A stretch of 64,000 nucleotides of DNA, taken from the NCBI RefSeq assembly GCF_003086295.3, contig NC_092042.1:44390137-44454136 (forward strand), in the 5' to 3' direction. The position numbers were made by a program, and so were the translations under genes. The DNA comes from Arachis hypogaea (lineage: Eukaryota; Streptophyta; Magnoliopsida; Fabales; Fabaceae). Below, in pieces: positions 54,961 to 64,000 of the stretch. Numbering within the stretch: position 1 is the stretch's first letter; each line of letters opens with the position of its first letter. The notes under the pieces were generated by a model. That model did not search any database, had not been told where the DNA came from, and saw nothing but the letters and a program-made list of their open reading frames with translations.

Positions 54961-55800
54961 ACTACCAGTTAGGGGTGGCAAAACGGGTCGAACCGCCAGG
55001 TCGAACCGGTAAAACCACCAAAAAGGCGGGTCGGGACCAGATTTTGAACCCGCCAAATTTTAAAAACCCGCCAAAATCGCACCGCCAAGGCGGGGCGGGG
55101 CAGGCTGGCCCGGCAGGCTGGCATCCTTTTTTTAAAGGGGTAATTTAGTAAATTTACATGGGGGTATAAATTGAAAATTAGGGTTACTCAAGTCTCAACA
55201 CACATATCACACGCAGACATGCTGCTACTGCCTCGGTGCCTCCCAATCCCTAACGCCGGTCACTCAACTCAGCCACACCCACACCCCAGGCGGCCAGACC
55301 TATGACCTTCATCCCTTTTGCCGCTCGCTAACCCACTCCCTGAGCTTCAGCAGCTCGGCTCCCTCCTCACTCGCTCGGTTGCTCCTCCCTGTGGCGGCCT
55401 TTCCTCACTCGCTCCTCTCTGGTGCCTCTTCCTTTCGCCTTCCTTTCTCTCCTCCTGTCGTCGTCGGCAGCTCTGTCTTGTCCGTGCCTCTTCTCAGTGG
55501 TTCTATGACTGGCGGACTCCTGGAATCGCTCCTCTCTCCTCATCTTCCTGCTCGATGGCTCTGCCATTACTATTAGTAAGTGATTTACAAATCTGATGTC
55601 TGATGATGATGTTTACTTACTGAGTTACTGTAATGTTGTTGTTTGTTTTTCTCATAATTATTTTAGCAAAAATAAGCTCTTCGAATCGATTATCTGATTA
55701 TCTTAGCAAAAATGATTATCTGATTCCTCACATCGTCATTCTCAAGATCAGTTACTGTTATTACTTATTATTGTTATTATTTTTTCCATGTCAATTTTTG

Positions 55801-55990
55801 TTCAGCCTGATTTGAGTTTTCTGCAACTGGGTATTATTGTTTGATTATGTTTGAATATTGTTTTTCAGCCTGATTTGAGTTTTCTGCAACTGGGTATTAT
55901 TGTTTGATTATGTTTGAATATTGTTTTTCAGCCTGATTTGATTATGTTTCTGCAACTGGTATTATTTAGTTAGTACTAAATTACTTATTG
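55801..55990. repeat. 63-bp tandem repeat, two full copies and a partial third
   Basis: TTCAGCCTGATTTGAG starts at 55801 and 55864, and TTCAGCCTGATTTGAT at 55927. The first two copies look identical. It lies in the 5' untranslated part of the hAT gene. Confidence 0.9.
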
Positions 55991-56078
55991 ATTATGTTTG
56001 ATTATTGTTTGAATATTTTTGACTGATTTAAATATTTTTATGTATTGAGATTATTTAGATTGAGTTGTTGATTCTGCA

Positions 56079-57235
56079 ATGGATAATTCTGTCTCTATGG
56101 AAGTTGATGGTGGGAACGCAATACAAAATCCTAAAAATATGGAAAGATCTTAAATGACTGAAGATATTAAAAAGAAAAAGACGAAGGCAACAATATCTGA
56201 TGTGTGGATATATTTCACAAAGCTTGGACCTGGTGATGATGGAATAGATCGTGCTCAATGTGATGGATGCAAACAGAAGTTTAAGGCTGGTGGTAAACAA
56301 TATGGAACATCGACACTTAAGCATCATTTGGACAGGTGCGTGAAAATAGACTTCGAGGATATTGGTCAAACTTTGATAGAAATGCAAAATAAAATGGGGG
56401 CTCTCAAGATAGATAATCATGTATCGCGTGAGATATTTGCTGCCTTTGTGATTGATTGTGATGTTCCCTTTTCTATTGTTGATAATAAGAAATTTAGGAA
56501 TTGGGTAAAATACATCAGTCCAACTCTAGGCCTAATTACTAGAAATACCCTTAAGGAGGATGTGCTGAAAATTTACTTAAGGGAAAAAGAAAAGTTTAAA
56601 AGTACTTTATTAGCCATTCCTAATAGAGTTTGTTTGATTTCTGATTTATGGACATCCATCACTACAGAGGATTATTTATACCTAACTGCTCACTTTGTTG
56701 ATTTGAATTGGAAATTACAAAGTAAAATTTTGAGTTTTTGTCATATGCCTCCTCCTCACACGGGATTTGAATTGTCTTCCAAGATTTTTGAACTTTTAAA
56801 TGAATGGGGAATTGAAACTACTAATTTAATTTCTGGCACATCTTATCCTACTTCAAATTTGTATTTTCTACAAGTCTATCATATTCAATATTTTTTGATG
56901 GGAAGTTTGAGAAGTGAAGATGAGCTTCTAAGGAGCATGCGAGAAAAGATGATGAACAAATTTAAGAAGTATTGGAAAAAGTATAGTGTCAATCTTGCAT
57001 TTGGTGCTATTCTTGATCCTTGACTTAAGATTTCTACTTTAGAGCTTATGTATGAAGAGATTGATGTTGAGACTGCAAAAGGGAAGGTAAAACATGTGAA
57101 AAAGAAATTATATAAGCTTTTTGAAAAATATGACAAGAATTCTCTTCCAACTGTTCAAGCACAAGGACCTAGTAATCAATCTTCATCCATGGCCCATACC
57201 CCTGACAGTGCAAGCAAGAAGTGACTTGCGATTGT
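56079..57235 (+). pseudogene. hAT transposase (RICESLEEPER-like), N-terminal and middle part
   Basis: The ATG at 56079 is followed in frame by a TAA at 56151, then by an open frame 56154-57023. The BED zinc finger shows CDGCKQKFKAGGKQYGTSTL and HHLDRC. LISDLWTSITTEDYLYLTAH is the start of the RNase H-like catalytic fold. FELLNEWGIE is then joined directly to TNLISGTSYPTSNLYF, which in hAT transposases I know lie roughly 200 residues apart, so the central catalytic and insertion region is missing in frame. ILDP is followed by a TGA (57021) where relatives usually carry arginine; the same frame runs on to a TGA near 57222. This copy cannot encode active transposase. Confidence 0.85.
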
Positions 57236-57327
57236 TGGCGTAAGTAATGTTTAACATATTTAAATTCTCTTATTAATTGTCAATATTCTATCCTAACAAG
57301 ATGTGATTATTTCTATTTTGATAGAAA

Positions 57328-57834
57328 TTGATGAAACGTAACCATCAAGCTGAGGTCCCTAATGGAAAGAATCCACTTGATATATACTTGGAGGAGCCAC
57401 TTTTGTCAAAGGATTGCTTTGAAGATTTAGATGTTTTGGAATGGTGGAAATTATATGAGAGTCGTTATCCGAAGTTATCAATCATGGCACGTGACTTATT
57501 GAGTATTCCAATTACTACGGTTGCATCGGAATCTGCCTTTAGTATTGGAGCTCATGTCATTAACAAATATAGAAGTCGAATGTTGCCAGAAAATGTTGAG
57601 CCTGTGATTTGTACTCGCAATTGGAATAAAGGCTTTGTTGATGGTAATTACATTGTTAGTTACTAATTTAATATTTATATGACATTTAAGTATTTATATC
57701 TTGTTCTAAATTCGGGTATTCTTCTAATTGTAGGTGAAAGCGAAGGTGAAGATGTGAATCCTCAAGGTGCTAGGCGAGGCGGTGTTTCAACTTCTGGATC
57801 AGATTCAAATTTTGTTGATTTAGAAGTTGATAAT
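57328..57834 (+). pseudogene. hAT transposase C-terminal dimerisation domain
   Basis: The exon 57328-57642 encodes DVLEWWKLYESRYPKLSIMA, IPITTVASESAFSIGAHVIN and RSRMLPENVEPVICTRNW, the hAT C-terminal dimerisation region. A likely intron precedes it (GTAAGT at about 57239 to TTTTGATAG at about 57323). A second runs from about 57643 (GTAATT) to TTGTAG at 57733; the last exon ends SNFVDLEVDN at a stop near 57834. Splice sites are judged by eye. Confidence 0.75.
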
Positions 57835-58381
57835 TGATTTATGTGTGTTGATTTAAGGTTTTTTTGGGTATCTTGTTGATTTATGAATTATGTTGTGTTT
57901 TGTTTTAATTATAGTAGAATTTATGTGTGGATTATATGTTTGTTTTGTTATTATTATGCACTTATGTTTGAGACTTTGAGACTTATTATTTGTTATGTTA
58001 TTTTAATTATTGTTAATTTCAATCAAAAAAGTTATTATGGTTAATTATAATTCTTTTATGGATTAATAATTAATTTAGAATATTACTCTATATATTAAAA
58101 AACTAATTCGATGAAATAATTTTATTATAAAATAAAATAATTGTTAGTACTTAGTGCGTTAAATTGAATTTTATCATAAAAAGAAAAAATTTGATTAAAA
58201 AAAAAAGAGGCGGACCGGCCCGCCAACCCGCCAGTCCGCCCTTTGGCGGAGCGGGGTAGCAAGTTGAGCCCATATCAGTTTAGCAGAGCGGGCTGGCCTG
58301 CCCCATATTTGGGCGGCTTTGGCGGGGTGGGGTGGGGCGGGGCGGGGTGGGCCAGCCCGCTTTGCCACCCCTACTACCAGT

Positions 58382-59642
58382 CCTCATTTTGGCCCCACGC
58401 AAATTCACAACTTTGAAGAGGCTGGGCTCCAAAGCCAACCGGGTTGAGTGCCTATTTGGATCAAGGGATTAAGCACAGAATTCTTATTTTTATTTTCAAT
58501 TCACTAGAAATTGGCATATATGCATATTATCCAAGTACCAGTCACAAAAAATCTACTTAATATACTAAAACTGGGTTTTCCCCCAACTAATAAGGATGAC
58601 GTGTCGATCTCTCGTGAGTCCGTTTTCCCTCCAAAACGAATGAAATTTTTCGTTTGTTCTAAATTATTTTATAAAAAAATACCTTTATTATAATTATATT
58701 ATTATATTATAATTAATATTTAATGAATAATATATAATTATACTAATTTAGGAACATATCTTCATTATAATTATATCAAATCAATATTTAATGCACTATT
58801 AAACTACCTATCAATTATAAGGCGTAATTACTGTACATAATAAAAAATAATAACTAATTTTAGTGATTAATTTTAATGTATAAATAATATTTTTATATAA
58901 ATAATTAAGTACTTGTTTCTGTTTATTTATTTAATTTTAAATTTTATTCATTTTTAAGAATATAATATTAAAATTATTTAATATTTTTTTATTGTAAAAG
59001 GATATTTTGGTTATAACAATAAAAAAATATTTCATCTTTTAACTAAAATAATTATAAAAATATATTAGTAATTTTACAATTTTTATAAGAGTATTTAAAT
59101 CTTTCTAATGATTTAATATTTTTTAAAATACAAATAAAAAATAAATGCTTACAATAATTCACTTGACACTTTTATATTCGTTCACTTTTTATATCATACT
59201 AGTATGTATAAATTAAACAACATATCGAAACAAACAACTAAAAAATACATAAAAATACCGATACAAAAAATATTTAAAAAATTACTCAAATACAAATTAT
59301 ATCAACATACAAAAATATTTTTAAAAAATACATAAAAATATTAAAAAAATTGCGCATAGATTATGTAGATGGAGAAGAACCATGATGAGAAAAAGGCTTA
59401 GCGACAATGAGATAGATGACAAAGAACTAGAAGACAGATATAACGAAGCTTAATGAGTCATGGCATGACACACAGCAGAGGTGATGATGAAGTTTGGTGA
59501 GGCAGTGAAGGAATCGAGCCATTGCCGACGGATCTACTAATCGAGGCAAGAGGCTAGAGATGACACAACTTAGGCTGTTGATGGATCGGCGAGTAGAGGC
59601 AAATTGAATAGGAAGGAGAACCGAAGAAAGGTAAATGCAAAC
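58382..59642. other. AT-rich DNA, nothing recognised
   Basis: The first ~100 bases continue the old sequence split by the hAT element. The rest is very AT-rich with no gene; 59350-59640 is more balanced but has only short frames. Confidence 0.4.
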
Positions 59643-59646
59643 TGAG

Positions 59647-59841
59647 TGTTAGAAACAAGAGCGTAATATGAAATAGTGTATTATTCAAGTTGAGTAAAAG
59701 TACAATGTGCAAGGAGTATATATAGCTGCTAGTAGAATCAAAGTAATAAAAGCATAGAATCCTATAATTAATATACAGATACGCTATATAAATATAGATG
59801 ATACTAATTGATCTAATTTGATTCTAATTATTCTCTTAACA
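59647..59841 (-). repeat. 3' LTR of a Ty1/copia element
   Basis: 195 bp with inverted ends TGTTA and TAACA. On the minus strand it is preceded by the polypurine tract TTTGAGGGGGAA. TATATATA near 59718-59726 may be part of its promoter on either strand. Confidence 0.75.
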
Positions 59842-59995
59842 TTCCCCCTCAAACTCAAGTGGGAGCTAAGGATACCATCTTGAGTTTGGATAACAGAGTA
59901 CGAAAACGAGTCGGATGATGAGCCTTCGTGAAGATATCAGCAGTCTGATCTAGTGTTCCAACAACGATGAGACAAACAATATTAATAAGGATACG

Positions 59996-61880
59996 TTACC
60001 GAACAAAGTGACAATCATTCTCAATGTATTTGGTGCATTCATGAAACACATCATTATGGGTAATCTGAATAGCACTGTGGTTGTCACAAAAAACATCAGT
60101 TGGGGATGACTGAGGAGCACCGAAGTCTTCTAGAAGCCAACGAATCGAGATAACTTCAGCAGTGGTGTCAGCGAGAGCACGGTATCCAATTTCTATGTTT
60201 GATCGAGCAGTGAATGTTTGCTTCTTAGCTCGCCAGGAAATGAGGGAGTCACCAAGAAACAAACAATAACTAGTAGTGGAGCGATGATTAGTGGGATCAC
60301 CATCCCAATTAGCATCTGAGTATGCTTGAAGGAATAAAGATGAATGGGCAAAAAAATAAAGGCCATGGAGTAGGATGCCTTTGATGTAGCGAAGAATGCG
60401 AAGAACTGCCGCATAGTGAGTAGTACGAGGAGCTGACAAGAATTGGCTAAGAACATGAACCGGATAGGCGATGACTGGTCGGGTGACAATTAAGTAGACG
60501 AGTCCTCTAACTAGCTGTCGATAAAGAGTAGGATTATCCAAAACAGTGCCATTCATATGAGTAAATTGAACCTTAGGCTCAAGAGGAGTAGACTCAGTGC
60601 GACTATCTATAATTCTGGCTCGAGCAAGAAGATCTGAAGCATATTTAGCTTGAGAGAGATAGATGCCATCAATGGTGGACATGACTTCTAGACTAAGAAA
60701 ATAGCTAAGAGAACCAAGATCCTTCATCTCAAAAGTACGTTGAAGGGACGCCTTGAGATCAGAGATACCATCAACATCATCTCCAGTAATGATCATGTCA
60801 TCAACATACAGAAGTAGAAGAACAACTCTATATTCACTTTTACGAATGAAAACAGCACTCTCATGAGGGCTGCAAGTGAAACCAAGATTGTATATCGTAG
60901 TGTTGTACTTGTCAAACCATTCATGAGGAGCTTGCTTATGTCCATAGAGTGCCTTGCGAAGGAGACAAACTTTTCTAGAAGGATAAGGATAATCTGGAGG
61001 GGGTTTCATATAGACCTTCTTTTTCAAATCTCTATTAAGAAATGCATTCTTCATGTCCATCTGACAAAGAGACCATTTTTTGACCACAGCAATGGCAAGA
61101 AGAGCTCAAACAGATGTGAGACAAGCAACAGGAGCAAAAGTCTCTTCATAGTCAATACCATACTCTTGCATATAACCCTGAGCAACCAATCGTACCTTAT
61201 AACGATCAATAGAACTATCAAAGCGAGTCTTGGTCTTGTATACCCATCTGCTTTCCACAACTTTCTGATTAGAAGGAGGATCAACCAAATCTTAAGTGTG
61301 TGCTTTTTCAAGTGCCTGTAATTCTTTCTGCATTGCTTGTTGCCATTTTGGATTTGTGAAGGCTTCTTTGAATGACTTAGGTTCATGTTGATGAAGAATA
61401 GTACAAAAACAATAATAATCAAGAAGATAAGGAGGTGGATTTCTTACCCTAGAAGAACAAGTGGAAGGAGGAGGCACGACAATAGGACCAGGATCGTCGT
61501 CCAGTCTGGAATCATCAGAAGATGGAGAAGGCGAAAGAACAGAAGGCTGTGGAGGGTGACTCGAGATAGAACTTGTAGAATCATCACTAGGAAAAAGATC
61601 AATATTGGGGTTAGTGAAAAAAAGGTTACTGAGTAGGAGGAATTGACTCAAAGGAGGAGAATTGAGAAAACATGTGATGCTCCCAAAAGAAAACATGACG
61701 AGATATATGAATATGTTTAGAGAGAGGATCCCAACAACGATAACCCTTGTGATCAGTGCCATAACCAAGGAAAAAACACATACGAGCCCGAGGTTCAAGT
61801 TTACTATGTTCATGAGGCTGAAGAAGAACAAAACAGACACAATCGAAAAGTCGAAGAGAACTATAATCTGGGGAGGTATG
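59996..61880 (-). pseudogene. Ty1/copia pol: integrase end, RT, RNase H
   Basis: The frame at 61087-59996 (363 codons) contains WSLCQMDMKNAFLN, KVCLLRKALYGHKQAPHEWF, the active site LLLYVDDMIITGDD, MKDLGSLSYFLSLEV and RNase H motifs AYSDANWDGD, SLISWRAKKQTFTARSNIE and VFCDNHSAIQI. Upstream, [10 protein letters not shown] and [15 protein letters not shown] are cut by a stop (61106), and an integrase end with a Ser/Pro-rich linker is read in another frame (61840-61292). Asn for Gly after NAFL and Ile-Glu near the RNase H site are changes from the usual pattern. The reading frame is not continuous. Confidence 0.9.
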
Positions 61881-63319
61881 TGATAAACCCCATTTGTAGG
61901 GTTTATCTTGTGTTGAATCTAGAGTATTTTGTCAACCTTTTCTCACATTTACTCAATGAAATAGCATAGTTTTGTGATTGCCTCTTAATTTGTGCTTAAG
62001 TGTGAAAACATGCTTTTAGACCCTTAAATTGATAATTTTAATCTTCCTTTGAGTCCACTAGATGCCTTGATGTTTTTGTTAGTAATTTCAGATTGAAAAA
62101 GGCTAGGAATGGATCAAAGGAGTGAAGAGAAAGCATGCAAAGTGGAGAAATCATGAAAAACCAAAGATTAGGGACGCGCCCATGGACGCGCACGCGCACC
62201 AGACGCATACGCGCAGATCGCTCACTACTCCAGGGTACGCGTGGATGCCCACGCTGACTCCTTTAATGAAATCACACCTGGCGATTTCAGGAGGGCTTTT
62301 AGCCCAGTTTTAAAGCCAATCTTTGGCGGAAAAAGGCTAAAAAGACCAAGGACTGAAGGGGGAAAGGAATTGATCAATCATTCATTCAATCATTATTCAC
62401 AATTGAGGTTTTAGATGTAGTTTTCTAGAGAGAGGAGAGACTCTCTCGGTTTTAGGTCTTAGTTTTATTCCATTTCAATTTCTGAATTCTATCTTATTCC
62501 AATTTAGTTTCTCTTCTACTTTTATTCATTCTAGTACTTTGGTTTATTTATTTCTCTTGTTGAGATATTTATTTTCCCCATTTAGTTTGTGAACTTTTGA
62601 TGTTAGATTCAAGTTCCATATTAATGCAATTTATGTTTTCCATGATTATTGTTACTCTCTTTAATTGTTAGTCATTGGTGCTTGCAATTGGTTGTTTAGA
62701 TTTATTTTCCTTGTTAATTTTCTGTGCTCTTATTTTGTGCCTATCAAGTATTTGATAAAATGCTTGGAATAATGTTAGAGTAGGATTTTATGTTCTTGGC
62801 TTCGGATGGTAACTTAGGAACTCTTGAGTTACTAATGTCCAAATAATTGATGATTGGTAGCCATTGACTCTAGTTCTCACTAATTGAATTAGTGGAGAGT
62901 TAGGACTTATGGACTTGGATTGATATAGCTCATTTGACTTTCCTTTACAAGTTAGAGGATGACTTAATGAGATTGATCCTTGCCAATTCTCATGTTGTGA
63001 TTAGTGATACGGATAGTGATCATTGACCACCGAACCTTGCCAAGACCGCTTTATCATTTGAATTTCCTTGATATTTATTTTTCTTGTCTCTTAATCCAAA
63101 ACCCCAAAAAGATACAATCTCATAATCAATAACAAGAACACTTCCCTGTAATTCCTTGAGAGACGACCTGATGTTTGAATACTTCAGTTATTATTTTTTA
63201 AGGGTTTGTTACTTGTGACAACCAAAACTTTTGTATGAAATGATTCTTTGTGGTTTAGAAACTATATTTGCAACGGAGTTATTTGTGATATTCTTTACCA
63301 AACAAAAATCTGTTCATTA
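61881..63319 (+). repeat. 5' LTR of the second family D element
   Basis: Starts TGATAAACCCCATTTGTAGGG; the end TTCATTA has lost the usual CA. CG-rich palindromes lie at about 62174-62250. Confidence 0.85.
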
Positions 63320-63322
63320 AAA

Positions 63323-63340
63323 TGGCGCCATTGCCGGGGA
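63323..63340 (+). promoter_or_regulatory. Primer binding site, tRNA-Asp type, one mismatch
   Basis: TGGCGCCATTGCCGGGGA differs from the element D site at one position. Confidence 0.85.
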
Positions 63341-63429
63341 GTTGCAAATGTGTGCCTTATTATTAGTTATTGTAAATATTTGCTTTTTCCTTGTTTGTTT
63401 GTTTTTGTTTTTAATTCTTATTAGCTACT

Positions 63430-64000
63430 ATGAACTCTCACCCCTTTGGCTATGAGTTTGGTTACAATTATGTTGCAGGAAGAGGAGATTACAATGAGAA
63501 CATGCATCAAGGTTGAGACAATCAAGGATGGGAGGAGCCACAAAAATTTGATCAACCCTCTTGGCAACAAACCCCTCCAATGTACTACGAGCAACAACCA
63601 TTCCATGATGCATACCGAGACCATGGTTATGGTGGACCTTTTCGTGACAATCAACACCCGCCACACTATACCTATGAGCCCCCTCCTCAACATAATTTTG
63701 AACCACCGTACTCACAAACTCCATACTACCAAACACCCTCATATGATTCTAACCCTTAACCACCATACCAACCACCTTACGAGCCATATGAACCATATAT
63801 GGAACCACCCCAATTCCAATCCAATTACTCCCAAGAACCACCACATCCATATATACCTTCCCCATATCCATCAATCCACGAGCCATATGATCCTAATTAT
63901 GTTATTAAAGAGGAACAAGAGTCAATAGATCATCTCGAGGAAACACTGGATCGATTTCATGCAACCCTTCATCAATTGGAGCGAGTAGTAGGTAATTTAG
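63430..64000 (+). pseudogene. Second copy of the family D ORF, two stops
   Basis: The ATG at 63430 starts MNSHPFGYEFGYNYVAGRGD. It is colinear with the element D ORF: DNQGWEEPQKFDQPSWQQTP, MYYEQQPFHDAYRDHGYGG and ending NYVIKEEQESIDHLEETLDR. TGA at 63514 replaces the Trp present in element D; TAA at 63757 replaces a Tyr. It shows the family's normal start, which element D has lost by an indel. The protein continues beyond the window. Confidence 0.8.

Larger units (their letters stand above)
54970..58373 (+). mobile_element. hAT transposon with internally deleted transposase
   Basis: Perfect 13-bp terminal inverted repeats TAGGGGTGGCAAA and TTTGCCACCCCTA, and a perfect 8-bp duplication CTACCAGT (54962-54969 and 58374-58381), both hAT hallmarks. 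Subterminal regions (54990-55130 and 58205-58360) are packed with GGCGGG and CCCGCC repeats, likely transposase-binding sites. The gene inside has a BED zinc finger and a hAT dimerisation domain but lacks its central part. Confidence 0.95.
59647..61880 (-). mobile_element. Ty1/copia element, 3' part
   Basis: Minus-strand order: integrase C-terminus (61880-61400), RT (61290-60400), RNase H (60330-59996), polypurine tract and a short LTR. The upstream half lies beyond the family D element inserted at 61881. Integrase before RT and the YVDD site identify Ty1/copia. Confidence 0.9.
61881..64000 (+). mobile_element. Second family D element, 5' part
   Basis: A 1439-bp LTR (61881-63319), a primer site and the start of the Tyr/Pro-rich ORF, running off the window. 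It is inserted in the copia integrase (flank GTATG). Relative to element D it is clearly diverged, including the CG-rich palindromes. Confidence 0.9.

Noticed and set aside
55367..55576. Coding frames near the left end of the hAT element
   Set aside because: C/T-rich sequence open in several frames, upstream of the transposase, with no known domain.

Overview
The window is repeat-dense plant nuclear DNA. The LTR retrotransposon families (tRNA-Asp-primed Athila-like elements, a Tat/Retand-like element, a chromodomain Tekay-like element), the hAT and Mutator-like DNA transposons and the base composition all suggest a legume, most likely Arachis (peanut). I judge this by family resemblance only; no search was run. 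I found no convincing intact host gene, rRNA or tRNA.

Layout from left to right. (1) 1-3509: the tail of a plus-strand LTR, a minus-strand solo LTR (298-1720, duplication GTCAC), then the integrase and 3' noncoding end of a minus-strand Athila-like element. (2) 3510-9069: a non-autonomous plus-strand LTR element (family D) with one Tyr/Pro/Gln-rich ORF and no pol, inserted in that integrase. (3) 9070-29003: the 3' part of a plus-strand Tat/Retand-like element: broken pol, a ~107-bp tandem array, a spliced antisense gene and the 3' LTR. Its antisense gene is interrupted by (4), a complete 11.5-kb minus-strand Athila-like element B (15870-27372, duplication GGAAG, two 1522-bp LTRs). (5) 29004-34814: protease, gag, primer site and 5' LTR of another minus-strand Athila-like element (C), its gag/protease split by an unusual solo LTR (29574-31294, duplication TGGGT). 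Segments (1) and (5) may be two ends of one element. (6) 34815-37245: old low-copy DNA with an unrecognised exon and a LINE RNase H remnant. (7) 37246-49041: a complete 11.8-kb plus-strand chromovirus (H) with 3540-bp LTRs. (8) 49042-54969: microsatellite, nested Mutator-like elements (49659-52819 containing 50484-51769), a family D solo LTR (52946-54494, duplication CTCAC) and a LINE zinc-binding remnant. (9) 54970-58373: a hAT transposon with 8-bp duplication CTACCAGT and an internally deleted transposase. (10) 58374-61880: AT-rich DNA and a broken minus-strand Ty1/copia element. (11) 61881-64000: a second family D element running off the window.

Nearly every coding region is broken, often by glutamine codons (CAG/CAA) turned into stops, as expected for methylated, silenced elements. 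LTR pairs of B, D and H differ by only about 0.7-0.8% by eye, so the three insertions are recent and of similar age. The least explained signals are short palindromic GC-rich motifs that recur in several families (ACGCGT type) or in LTR, noncoding and coding parts of one family (GGCGTTTAACGCC type), a conserved LTR module next to them, the extended solo LTR, and the spliced antisense gene.
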